Of a stretch of 64,000 bases of DNA, positions 12,797 to 24,778 are shown one piece after another (positions within the stretch are counted from its first letter, which is position 1; the number at the start of each line of letters is the position of its first letter). The notes beneath the pieces were generated by a model. It saw only the letters and a list, made by a program, of their open reading frames with translations. It searched no databases and was not told the origin of the DNA. The position numbers and the translations under genes were made by a program. The DNA is from Crambe crambe (lineage: Eukaryota; Porifera; Demospongiae; Poecilosclerida; Crambeidae): positions 8,837,927 to 8,901,926 of the forward strand of contig OZ004582.1 of NCBI GenBank assembly GCA_963924555.1. The letters are read 5' to 3'.

Positions 12797-15700
12797 TCAC
12801 ACAAAATGATCTATAAGTGCAGTTGCCATGACCACAATTGCCTGCATTTGGGTAGGTGGGGAAGGAAGAGGAGTAACTAATCATATATACTGATTGACGG
12901 ACTTAAATAATTGGTCTACCTGTGCCAAGATACAACTCGCAAACAAAAATGCAGTGAGTGGAAATGACATCATAGAGTCTAGTGCTCCTCCAAGCATCGA
13001 TCCAAAGAATTCACTGCAAATTAAGTTCATTATTAATGATTAGCTGAAGTGGAATCTCTATAGCTATGTCTGTGGTGCCAAGAAGATCAAGATCAAGAAG
13101 TATATGGAACCTCTACATGTGTCTTTCAGACTCCTTTCTAGAGGTGTCCTTTTTAGAGGCAAGATTTTCCTTATTATAATAAAGCAGTCATATGAAAGGT
13201 TCACTTGTTTGACCAACTCTATTGAGGGGAGGCTTTCTAAGCTAATATATAACACTTGACAAACTAGTGTAGACATTAATCTTCTCCTTACCCCAAACTT
13301 AGGGCAGTAGAAGTGATGCCAGATATGAATGGAGTAATGACATCACGATCATGCTCAGCAGTGATATACCTCCTGAAGAAGGGTGGAAGCCAGCTTTTGA
13401 TATGCGGTATTGCTTAATAGAACCTTCTACTTACTCTGTTGTCTTGAGCATCTCAGGATAAATGGGGACGATTGAACAGCCTCCACCAATACCGATGATG
13501 ACAAATCCAACGACTATGTAAGCAAAGTACCTACATTATTATTATAGTGCTGGGTATCCATTTCATGGCATATTAGGTCGAATGATTTTCATCCTCTCCC
13601 TGTCCCCCCCCCCCCATATACATACGGCTCTCCTGTGAAGTATGGAATTGAAATGAGGAAGTATCCAATGTGAATGAGAATCAACCCAACTGTAATGAAG
13701 ACTCTCCGATATCCCTATAGGAGAAGTGTGAAAATATTCACTGGGATGGGGGGGGGGGGGGGTAAGAGGAAGGGAGGGGAGGAGGAGGAGGAGGAGGAGG
13801 AGGGAAGGAGGGAGGGAGGGAGGGGGGTACTTACGAGTTTGTCTGAGATAATGCCAAATGGCACAGATGATAAGAAGTAGGCAAGGGCAAGAATTAGGAT
13901 AGTCAAACCGACGATTGAAGGTGAATAATGGAACTATAGGAGAAAATAAAACACGTTCATTTTTCACTTGTTTATCAATAGTTTCTACTCACGTGTTTAA
14001 TCATGTACGGTTCAAGGGTAGGGAATAAAAATCCCACGGATCCCATCGCCAAGACCAACGTTAGAGCTATGAAGTGCAATGATAACATTATGTAATAAGA
14101 GTCATAGTAGCATGTTATTGTACAGTGGAACCCCCAAACCGTCACTTCCATGATAGTGAGATCAGAGAAGTATCATAAAGTAACTTATGACATACTAAAG
14201 TGTCCAGGATTCCACACATTGAGGAGTTTCACACATTGAAGGGTTTGGCACATTGAGGGGTTCCACCATTGAGGGGTTCCACACATTGAGAGATTCCATA
14301 CATTAAAGGATTCAATATTGAGGGGTTCCACACATTGAGGGATTCCATACATTGAAGGGTTCCACACATAGAGGGGTTCCAGGGTTCCACATTGAGGGGT
14401 TCTACATTGAGGGATTTTATATATTGAGGGTTCCACACATTGACCACATTGAGGGGTTCCAGTTCCACACATTGAGGGGTTCCACATTGACGGGCTCCAC
14501 ACTGCAGGGATTCCACACATTGAAGAGTTCCATACGTTGAGGGGTTCTACACATTGAGGGGTTCATACATTGAGACATTCCACACATTGAAGGTTCACAC
14601 ATTAAAGAGTTCCACATTGAGGGGTTCCACACTCTGAACTACACATTGAGTGATTCATACATTGAGTGGAGGGTTTCACACATTGAGAGGTTCCATTGTA
14701 TCAGCTAACTACTATTCCCTCTTGACTAACCAAGCAACATGAAGAAAACATTTGTCAATATCCTCAAGACAATTTTGAAAGGTATCATTTTTCTCTCTTT
14801 TTTTACACCTGCAAAGTATTCATAATAGCAATGTATGGAAACACTGCACTCCTTTACATTTGTGGTGGCTACTAATGAATGCAGTAAATCATTGGAGCTT
14901 ACTTGCTCTGCCTACGAATATCACACAAGGTATGACAATTGTCAGCATCAGTATTCCAGTTACTATGAACGGGAGTTTATATCCTCCAGCCTGTAATGAT
15001 GTAATCATTACTATGATTGTACTATATTGTGTGCCTAGCTGCGCCAGTACCCAGGCTATGATGGTACGAAGCTATGCCCTACACTGAAAATTGTTTTAGC
15101 TAACTCATAGGATATAGCTAAAGTATGAGTGTCAGTATCTTGCATTATCAGTGTACCTGGTAAAGGATGGACCCAAAGGGGGCCCCCAAGACAAATCCAA
15201 TTCCACCGACCAGATCAAAAAGCCCCTGCAATTAAGAACAAATTTATTACAGCTTATTGAGCTGACATAGAAGGTGAGTGCCTATAACATAACTACTTAC
15301 TATAATAGTCCCGACAGAGCCAGGGAAAAGGTTGGGAACGACGGAAAATGCTGCTGTTATGTACATGGCAGTGCCTATCCCCTCGATGATTCTCAGCAAG
15401 AAAGCTGCCACAATGAAGGCCCAACTTATGGGAATGTAAACTATGAACCTGTAGTTATAATCAGTTGAGTACTTAGCCAGAACTTCAAAATAAAGGGACC
15501 AGCTATCAAGGCTGTATCACATTTTGTCCAGTATCAGCTAATCGCCATTAATAATCATTTGGACTGCATGAGAATAAACTGTGCATGATCCCAATAAAGC
15601 CCTGTTATATACAGAGATATCAATATTGTTGCCCAGTTTAATTATTGAATAAAATTGCTACAGAGATATCAGCTAGCATTGTTGCCGAGGTAGGTAAACA

Positions 15701-16897
15701 GTAAGCTGACATGCATGTGACACAAACTACGTAGTTACTATGTAGCCCATAACTAGCCAACATGGCTATGTATACTGATTACCCTGGACACTGTTGGTAA
15801 TGTTTGTGGCAGCTAACATACCCCATTAACAAACAGGTGATTCCAACTTGCATCAATCCAACTCCAATCATAACTCGCACTCCAATCAAATTGATCTATT
15901 ATTATATGAATCCAATACTTATACAGTGAAACCTGTATCAAGAGACCACCCTATTCAGAGAGCACCTAGTGCTTGTACCATTGATTTCAACCTCTGTAAA
16001 GAGAGTCAGACCACCTCCATTAAGAGACCATTTTTTGGTGGTCAGTATAGACAGGTTTCACTATCATGTTGGCTAACATAATGGTATAGCTATAAGCCAT
16101 ATTTATAATGCAGCTTAGCTAACTATTTTATGCATGCATTCATTATGAATCATCCAAAGCAAAGTTACAATATTATAATGTAGGAGTATTCTACCAATAT
16201 TCCGAATACTGGTGATAAAATTGCCACAAGAAGAGGAGCACAGCTGATGATGGCACCAGTAATGATAGGAGAAGCTCCTTTCTTCTTGGCCTGCACCGAA
16301 AATAATGTAGCTATGTAGCTAGCATATTGGATCGATTGGCTACATGTTAGCTTGGAGAGTATACTGTATAGCGAAAAATTTTCGTGGGTCAAATTTTTTC
16401 GTGGTTTTACAAATAGATGTATGAACCATATAGACTCCCTTATTCTCGCATATTATTTTTTTCAAAACCACGAAAAATTTGCGCTATATGGTGATTATAT
16501 CATCTGTAAAAATATCCCATCCCTATCTCTATCACATCTCTGTTTATCTATTAATATGACATCCCTGCCATTAGCTATTTGTAGTTATGAAATGTACCTG
16601 TTCTGGGAAGAAGGGGGATATTAATGAGTAGTCCAAGTTCACCATGATCTCAGCTATGCAAAAGCTTGCAATGCATACTATCTTTCTCCATTTTCCCACA
16701 GATTTCAATTCAGATTTATCAGCAGCAGCTGCATTGGGATCAGACTCTGGAAGAGGTGATGATGTTTCTTGGTGCTTGTCATTCAAAGTTATTTCAGCTT
16801 CTGGTGCGACCTTGTTGCTGCTTGATGGTGCAGCTTGTGTCAAATCCTGGAGTAAGATCTCTTTCTCTTGATATGATGAATTATTATCACTTTCCAT
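12797..16897 (-). CDS. SLC18B1-like: Gene C: SLC18B1-like vesicular MFS transporter, 476 aa
   Basis: Fourteen exons: 16897-16598, 16290-16195, 15895-15822, 15448-15301, 15225-15157, 14990-14903, 14808-14731, 14066-13993, 13933-13835, 13714-13626, 13530-13435, 13372-13292, 13013-12920, 12841-12797. The frame is intact (1431 nt). The ATG at 16897 (MESDNNSSYQEKE) is chosen because the upstream in-frame extension has no ATG. The tail is 15 residues shorter than in gene B and different in sequence, while TM1 onward is close (AEIMVNLDYSLISPFFPEQ, then AKKKGASP). FGIISDKLGYRR marks the central MFS loop. The C-terminal exon is identical in translation to that of gene B. Exon 7 uses donor GTTAGT. Intron 7 contains a 0.5-kb minisatellite absent at this size from the other paralogues. 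Confidence 0.9.
14195..14700. repeat. Minisatellite of CACATTGAGGGGTTC units
   Basis: More than 30 tandem variants of a 13-16-bp unit (CACATTGAGGGGTTC, with substitutions such as CATACATTGAAGGG) in intron 7 of gene C. A three- to four-copy seed of the same unit lies at 9538-9580 in the equivalent intron of gene B, so the expansion happened after B and C separated. Confidence 0.93.
15924..16063. mobile_element. Pogo/Tigger-type MITE, about 140 bp
   Basis: The left end (A)CAGTGAAACCTGTATCAAG and right end TAGACAGGTTTCACTAT form inverted repeats with flanking TA. Internal AGAGACCACC and GGTGGTC are also inverted. It sits in intron 2 of gene C. Confidence 0.7.
16367..16495. mobile_element. Hairpin MITE with CGAAAAATTTTCGTGG ends
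   Basis: The left part, TATAGCGAAAAATTTTCGTGG, and the right part, CCACGAAAAATTTGCGCTATA, are inverted copies about 75 bp apart, giving a foldback element of about 125 bp in intron 1 of gene C. Confidence 0.75.
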
Positions 16898-18228
16898 AAT
16901 GATAGTGGATTTAATCAACTAACTGATCTCTAAATCAATAGCTGCTGTATTGTTATCTATAGCTATAGCTTCTTTGTACATGGCCAGAGTTCAGTCAAGA
17001 ATAATTATGCATTCAACCTCCCTTGGCGTGTAGCTAGCTGGTTGACTACACTGCTGGCTAACTAGCTAGCTATATTAATAAAAATATATTCTGTGGTTTA
17101 TCTTATGCAATAAACATGCATGCTGACATGCTAAGGAAGCATCAATTCACCTGTCCTTTCTGCTTCCTTTACTGGCTGCATGGTGCCTCACTATACGTGA
17201 GATGACATGGATATAGCAGCAATGGGATAGAACTCACACCTACCAGAGTGGGAGGGGCTGGGGCTGAAACTAACTATAAATGGACCATTGGACAGTGGAA
17301 GGAGGATTCAGTGGCACTTCACAATGGGCATAGGCTCCAACTGTCCTTAAATCTGAAGGACAGTCCTTAATTTTTAGACTTCCATTTATTCCATTAATGT
17401 GGGTGTGATTGGGGCGTGGTTATGTTAATTAGGGGCGTGTTGATTAAATTATAGATGGGTGTGGTTTGTGTTCAGTTGGAGCCTATGAATGGGAGACCTT
17501 TCAGCACTTGAGGTCTGACAGTGATGCTTGGGTGGAACACAATTGTGCTGCTGCAGTATATTATGGAGGAGCCTGGTTGGTACGTTCAGTTGCTGCTTAG
17601 AACCGGAAAGTATAAGTACTCCAAAAGGTGGTGGAGATGTTGATCACAGAGTAGCTAGCTAACTAGCTAGACTTATCTGGTGGATTGGATTGGATCTAGC
17701 TATAGCTAATAGTCTCAATACATTAAAGTTCACAACAAGATAACACATGCAACTAAACATACATCCAGTTTGTATACTAATCCTTAGCAACATGTTGTCA
17801 AACTTTCCTTCTGTATTAAATGTGTTGGTCAAAAAATGAAATGGCAACCTCATGGATGGTAAGCTCATTATAGTAAAGAAGCCTCATTGATAATTATAAT
17901 CATACGTATCATTACCAGTCCTAGCTATGTCCCACTGAAATTCACTGCTACTGAGATCATTACCCAAGTGGCTAGCTATCACATGATTATCACATGATTT
18001 CCACAGTTGGAGTCAATTATAGTAATTGATTATTAGGTGTGCATTACATAGGAAAAAGAACACATACGTAGAGCAGACAGACCACACAGTAAAAATATAA
18101 TGACATGAACGTAAGGATAAATAATTAATTACAAACAAAGTGCAATCCATTTCACATGATCCAATGTAAATTGATTATTACTGGTGACACAGTGATACAG
18201 TCATAAAAATAATTCTGACATTCATTTT
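16898..18228. other. Intergenic spacer C-D
   Basis: Upstream of gene C and downstream of gene D. It contains a complete small MITE at 17329-17487. Otherwise it is AT-rich sequence with no supported gene. Confidence 0.7.
17329..17487. mobile_element. 159-bp MITE with 15-bp TIR and 6-bp TSD
   Basis: Perfect terminal inverted repeats CATAGGCTCCAACTG and CAGTTGGAGCCTATG. Flanked by the direct repeat AATGGG at 17323-17328 and 17488-17493. The interior is non-coding and contains the GGGTGTG and GGGCGTGG motifs common in sponge MITEs. Confidence 0.88.
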
Positions 18229-20649
18229 TTATTTTATGAAGTGGTCAATAACACTTATGGCCGTCAGCATAATTGTCTGTGGAAAAGAAAAGAATAAAGG
18301 AAAATGATAAGATACAGAATGCAATACCATCCAGGCACAAGTATACAATCCATGAATAGTTATACTGCCTCTGAATAAGGACCAGCCATTTTGAGAGGTT
18401 GTCCTCCCTTTTGGATGATTAATATAGGTTATGTCTCTGTTATTCACACACCAAAGGTCACAGGCCTGAGGCTATTATGACTGTGTAAATTGCACAGTTA
18501 TTCAAATACATTAATCACCTTAGAGAGTGCAGCTAATGAATTTTTTTGTAGGATTCTCCAATTTTATCGACCTCAAATGCAACAATTCTATTGGCTCCCT
18601 CCCCCATCCCCCACCCCCCAATTTCTAGATGAACCCTGGCATATTCATATCACTTTACCTGAGCCAATGCCACTTCTGCAAATACCAGCGCCATGAGAGG
18701 AAAAGATATGAACTCTGTGAGTATTCCTCCAAGCAAAGATCCAAGGAATTCACTATATGGAGGGAGAAAGGAAGAAGAAAGAAAAAAAAAGAAAGAAAGA
18801 AGAAAGAAGGAAGGAAGGAAAGAAGGAAAGAAGGAAGGAAAGAAAGAAGAAAGAAAGAAAGAAAGAAAGAAAGAAGGAAGGAAGGAGGGAAGGAAGGAAA
18901 GAAGGAAAGAAAGAAAAAAGAAATGAATGAGATACAACTGAATGAAAGAATTTTTTTTACCCAAAATTTAATCCACTAGATGCTAATCCAGATACGAATG
19001 GAGTGAATATTTCTTCATCTACTTCATTCTTTGTTTTTTTCCTGCAGTATTATTTATGAAAACATGATCAGCTGGCTACAGTGATACTTATGTAAGTGAG
19101 GTAAAAATCCATTGTTTTGTGTACAAAAGAGTGAATGAACCGTGGTGAGAGTGAAAAGAGGATCGTGGATCCTTTATCACATGTGGTGGGAGTGAAGTGC
19201 CCCTTATCAGATGTGGCGAGGATGAACAGATTTTCATCTCACCACGCTGAATAATCAAAACATCTGCTATGCACTACTTACACTTATACCCAAATTAAAA
19301 ACAAAAAAATAACAACAAAAAACAATAAAAAACGACAACAAATTTTTGCTATGGAATGGGAAAATTTCATTGTTAAGTTGTTGTCCATTACCCTATAATC
19401 ATAATTACAAGTAAGCTGCTGAAGAAAATCATAAAAAATTGTTGCTACTTCTCTCAGCTAGCTGCACATGCTATGTAAAACTTCTCTAGATAGTTACGTA
19501 CTAGCTTAGAAATGTGAAAAGAATTTTTAAAGTTAGTATCTAGAGAAGTTTTACATATGAATGACCAATATAGGACTGCAACACACACTCAACTAAAAAT
19601 TGAGTTATTGATTGTTATATACCTGGCTCGATTGATCATATCAGGGAAGACGGTGATCATCCCGAAAGCCATTCCTATTCCCATGATGATGAATGATGCG
19701 ATAATGTACCAATACTCCCTGTACATGTGATAGACATAATATTGTCACATGAAATTTTAATTCACTATCACCTCTACTACTAGGGAAATGCAAGCATTGT
19801 GGGGCAAGCGCGCATGCTCAACTAGCCATCTTTTGGTTGGGGAGGGGAAACAACTTAGCTAGAAGATTTGCATGAAATTTCCCAGTGTCCATTATGGACT
19901 TGGGACCCAGGTTTCTGTTCTTTAAGAGGTTATCCTTCCTTTGGAGGTTATTTGTATCCAGTGCCTTATAGGAAGTTCCAAGAACCAATATGAACATACG
20001 ATTCTCCTGTGAAATATGGAATAGATAAAATGAAACAGCTCAGGACGATCAAGAACGTTCCAGTGATGCTGAAGGTCCTGCGATGTCCCTATAAGATAAG
20101 TTGAGTACTCCAAGGAAGTACAACATGCATAATTATTGCATGTCATGCTTGTGATAACCACACAGGATGTATAGTCAACAATTCTTCAGCTAACAGTGTA
20201 CCAAGTAGACAGTTTACCAAGATGATGCCTTGTTCTAACAGTGTACTAAGATGATGCCTTGTTTGGGTGGGCAGACATTTTTAGGGGAGGTGGGGGGTGA
20301 GTATTTTAACTTGTAGATGAAGTCATGCACATAAGTGTGGTTTTATAAGAATCTCTGGCCAAGTGGCTTACCATTCGGTCGGAGATTAGTCCTACAGGAA
20401 ATGCTGACAAGAAGAATGTCAGGGCTGCTATGAAGCTGGTCAAACCAACGAGTGCAGGGGTCAGGTTGAACTGGATGGAAACAAGAGAAAATAACATCTT
20501 GGTGTGCATGCTTCAAATAGTTTACAACTCACATTTGCTATAAGATATGGTTCCAAAGTTGGTTGCATGAGAGCCAAGCTTGCAAAGGCAAGGATTGCAT
20601 TGATAACTAAGGAATGAATAGAGTATTAGGTTCAGAGGAACTGTATAAC

Positions 20650-20713
<64 letters not shown>

Positions 20714-21888
20714 CACTGCATTTATTTACTAACATAGAAGAATGAAGATGGCATCAGTTAAAATACTGCACATGCTCTTCATTGGGACCACTTTACTCTT
20801 CATATTTGTGGAATCTGCAAGAATTTTGAAAGAAAGGGAAAAGTAGTTCGTTCTATAATGAGCTGGACTTACTACTTTTCCTCAGCAGTAGGACACATGG
20901 AATTATCATCAACAGTATTGGTATTCCAACAACAAAGAAAGGCACGAGGTAACCTCCAAGCTATAATTATAAGTATTAGCATAATGATTGATACACACAC
21001 AATCAGCTACAATAATGTATGTAGATTGCTAGCCACATGCAGCAGCAAATTTAACTGTCAGTGTATGCTACAGGGGAGCACCACATTGCACAAGAATATG
21101 CATAAACAAGTGTGTTACTGTACACCTGTTCTTTCCTTTTCCTTACTAGTCCCAAAAATGCCTACATCACTGCAAACAAAAGGTGTAAAAACACCCATTT
21201 TTAGGTTATCTGAGTTGTAAATAGTAATGCAGATAACCACTTTTAAAAAGTGGTATGATTCCTTAGTTACACAATCTTAGCTGGATCTATATGCTAGACC
21301 GCGGCTTCAGTTCCTAACACAACCTACTTCAAAGAGGGCTCCACCTAAGGGGAACCCCAAAGAAAATCCAATTCCTCCAGCCATGTCAATCAGCCCCTGC
21401 ATGTGCATGGATAAAACTGTCATGAAATACACTAGACATACATGCAGCCAGTAAAACTTGCTTTGCTGCAACTGCCTATCCATGGACCAGGAACAAGTGG
21501 CCTTTATTAATAGGGAGGTGTATGGTCTCTTGTATATAATTATGGAGTTTGAAATAAATATTTAACTGGAAATATGTGTTGTTGGGACATGGTGGAATGA
21601 CCTTAATTACACATAATAGGTGCATGATCTCATAATAGAGGAAGTATAGCTAGATAGCTGTAGTTATTAATCCATGATAATTCCAGCTATAGCCTATAAA
21701 CATGTGTAATCCTTGAGCTGCTGCAATCAAAAAGCATACTATAATGGTTCCTATGGATTTTGGGAAGAGGGCAGGCAGTCGTGAGAAGGAGGCAGTCTTG
21801 AACATGGCTGTACCAACTCCTTCAACTGTTCTTAGCAGAAAAGCTACCAGGATGAAGAGCCAGGGATTAGGAATATAAATTATGAAGC

Positions 21889-21977
<89 letters not shown>

Positions 21978-23256
21978 ATGTAGCACACATATATAGCTAT
22001 AGAGAAAGATGGTGTTACTTACGCAAGGAGTATATATGCTGTACCAACAAGAAGTAATCCCAAGAAAACAACGAGTCTTGCTCCAAGTATGTTGAACTGG
22101 AGGGATGAGTTATAATCATACAAAAAGCATGGAACTATAACTTATAATTAGCACAGATCAACTAATAGTATATAGAATTTTCTGCTTTATTAATAATAAC
22201 AAAAACAACAATGAATAAATAAATTCGAAATTCGAGCTAGCAATCATGTTAGCTATAAATTTCATTAAAATGAAAAGATAATTAATCGATTGATAACTGT
22301 ATATGTGTGTCTGTACTGCAGAAGTAGAGAGAACCTGTTTTTCAAATGAGCAGTTGCATACAGTTAGAGTTAGGGACATGCAATTTATGCTTTTTCTCTC
22401 ACTAGTATGCTATGCTCCAATGCCAGAATGCCTACCCCATTTATGCTCAACAAAAATATGCTGATATGAGTTGTTATTCACAACTGCAGCTTCTTTTAGT
22501 CATCCATTGTTTATTGTAACAACATTATTGCAGCATCTAAGACTAAGTAATCTTCTAGCAAGTTAGCTAGCTTGCATGCTTGAGTAAAGAAAACAGCAGC
22601 AGGAGATGATCATTTAGTAAAGAAAACAGAAGCAGGAGATGGTTGTGCTTGAGCATTTAGTAAAGAAAACAGCAGTAGGAGATGGTTGTGCATGTGCTGA
22701 GCATTTAGTAAAGGAAATTTAATAGCAGCAGGAGATTGTTGTGGTGAGCATTTAGTAAAGGAAATTTAATAGAAGCAGGAGATGGTTGTGCTTGAGCATT
22801 TAGTAAAGAAAACAGCAGCAGGAGATGGTTATGCTGAGCATTTAGTAAAGGAAATTTAACAGCAGCAGGAGATTGTTGTGGTGAGCATTACAGTAAAGGA
22901 AACAGCAGCAGGAGATTGTTGTGGTGAGCATTTAGTAAAGGAAGCAGGAGATGGTTGTAATAATTACCGACTTCCAATTAGGGCTGCTCTTGCTACATTT
23001 TCATCCAACAATTCAAAACAGCAAGAATCAACATCATTATGCCAGCATTAATTATGCCGGCGTCAACCCATTATGTCCCAAAACTATGCCTGCATGTCCT
23101 TAGTCAGAGTAATGATTATTACATTATCATGTTCAGTGCATTGATAATAGCTAGCTACATGCAAAAGAAAACTGTGTTTTGACAATAATTGTCTAGAGCA
23201 TAGATTAATTTCAAAAGCAGTGTAAAAAGAACAGGTAGCTATTAGTTATTGTGCAT

Positions 23257-23308
<52 letters not shown>

Positions 23309-24778
23309 CAACAACAACAACAACAACAGCAATTACTACTAGGGAAATGCACAGCATTGTGGCGAGCGAAGCTTTAGCCAATGACATCACCTTATCACAA
23401 AGGATGAATCCGGAAATAGAAGAACATAATAGCTTAATATAGACTATTACGACATGACTATAAAATATCACCCTAGTTGTGATACTACTATTCTCTATGG
23501 GACATGCTCAGTAGCTACATAATAATAAATAATAGCTAATATAATAGCACTCTCTCGACATTGGACCCCCTATAGTGGCAAATAGGAAACCAGATACCCT
23601 AAAAGTGGGTGTGATTTATCTGATTGAAGTTGTCATGGAATTGACTATCAAAAGGAAACCACTATCAATGAGGCTCCAGCCCACACAATAGCAGGGCTAA
23701 AACTTTTTTTTTGTTATTAGCATGCTCGTGTTTGGCATGCAGGTATTTAATTACTACTGCATGTCATGGTAGCTTTGTGTGGATAGCAAAGGTGGTTAAT
23801 CATGAACCTATGAAATCATTATCACTATATTAGTAGTGGCCATCTTTAAAATTTTGACGCTTTTTGTGTTAAAATTGTTATATTTCATAGGCTTAGCCTA
23901 GAGTCTAGCATCTCAACGAAGAGTTCTATGAATCCACTTGGCACCTATGTAGCTGCCACATAAACAAGTATAGTTACCAGTACACATGATATACATAGCT
24001 ACATGTTGAGTCTTGATTGAATGGAAAAGTATGATTCACTTGATACCTACATGCATAGCTTGATCATTTACTATATCTACTCAATTGCTCAATTCTTGAT
24101 CAAATTTCACACCAGCAGTGAGCTGATCACCCATGAGCTAATTTGAAAATTGAGAAAGTTATGGCAGTTATAATAATTATAATGAATGACCAAGGGATCA
24201 AGTGAACACTATATTAATAGACTCTACCATCATAAGTATGCACATAGGTCTTTAACATTTACACACTCAAGAATTGATAAAGTAGTTACACAAATGCTTT
24301 AATTAAGTGATAAGATGCTCAATGTTGTAGCTAGAATAAGTGGCTTACAATAAAGCCAATCACAGGGGATAGGACTGCAACCCAGAATGGAGCTGCACCA
24401 ATAATGAGACCGACAGTAATAGGAGATGCTCCTTTGTCCTTTGCCTGCATAATTACATAGGTGCATATCAAGTGACTAATATAATTTTTACAATGAGAAA
24501 TGTAAAAAGAAAGTCTTGCTAGTCTTATTTCTGATTCTTACTACATTAGGGAAGAAAGGATTGATCAGGGAGTAAGCTACATTGGTGATTGCTGTAGCCA
24601 GTAAGAAGACCAGAAGAGTACCCACATCCCTGCACTTCCTTCTCCTCCTAATCTTAGCAGATAATAATGGCTCTCCCTCATCTCCATTGATATCAGTCAG
24701 CCATGAACCGTTGATCAGCAGGAATTCTCCTGATTCTTGCCATTTCTCAGCCTCTGTGATGAGTTTTTGAGTGGACAT
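18229..24778 (-). CDS. SLC18B1-like: Gene D: SLC18B1-like vesicular MFS transporter, 457 aa
   Basis: Fourteen exons: 24778-24542, 24444-24349, 22096-22023, 21887-21740, 21396-21328, 20960-20873, 20814-20734, 20606-20533, 20470-20372, 20088-20000, 19718-19623, 19041-18961, 18752-18659, 18276-18229. The frame is intact (1374 nt), and the length nearly equals human SLC18B1 (456 aa as I recall). It belongs to a second subfamily with gene E: RTVEGVGTAMFKTASFSRLP replaces the RIIEGIGTAMY motif, the tail is short with a basic RRRRK stretch before TM1, and the loop reads GLISDRMGHRR. The tail carries a di-acidic/di-leucine stretch (DEGEPLL), a plausible sorting signal. Introns are larger than in A-C (intron 2 is 2.25 kb) and carry several microsatellites. 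Confidence 0.9.
18766..18925. repeat. (GAAA/GAAG)n polypurine tract
   Basis: About 160 bp of pure A/G on the + strand, in intron 12 of gene D just past the acceptor of exon 13. On the - strand this is a very long polypyrimidine stretch within the intron. Confidence 0.95.
20653..20711. repeat. (TC)n microsatellite
   Basis: A run of about 59 bp of TC dinucleotides in intron 7 of gene D. Confidence 0.97.
21894..21971. repeat. (AG)n microsatellite
   Basis: About 78 bp of AG dinucleotides directly abutting the acceptor of exon 4 of gene D. On the - strand it forms the CT-rich acceptor tract. Confidence 0.97.
22578..22965. repeat. Minisatellite, unit about 42-45 bp
   Basis: Eight to nine copies of a unit containing GAGCATTTAGTAAAGGAAA, then AACAGCAGCAGGAGATGGTTG, in intron 2 of gene D. 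Copies differ by small indels and alternate AAAGAAAAC and AAAGGAAATTTAA subtypes. Confidence 0.93.
23257..23332. repeat. (CAG)n(CAA)n trinucleotide repeat
   Basis: About 14 CAG-type units followed by about 9 CAA units in intron 2 of gene D. No supported exon covers it, so the poly-Ala/poly-Val translations are not treated as protein. Confidence 0.95.

Noticed and set aside
14185-14632. Cys/Trp/Asn repeat-protein ORFs (CGTPQC-like)
   Set aside because: They read through the CACATTGAGGGGTTC minisatellite in an intron of gene C in all frames.
18629-18979. Lys/Glu/Arg-rich ORF of 116 aa
   Set aside because: Frame readings of a purine microsatellite overlapping exon 13 of gene D on the other strand.
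22578-22965. Possible CRISPR-like array of regularly spaced repeats
   Set aside because: Units are contiguous degenerate minisatellite copies without unique spacers, and the genome is eukaryotic.
23211-23471. Poly-Ala/poly-Val ORFs
   Set aside because: They come from the (CAG)n(CAA)n repeat in intron 2 of gene D, with no splice context.
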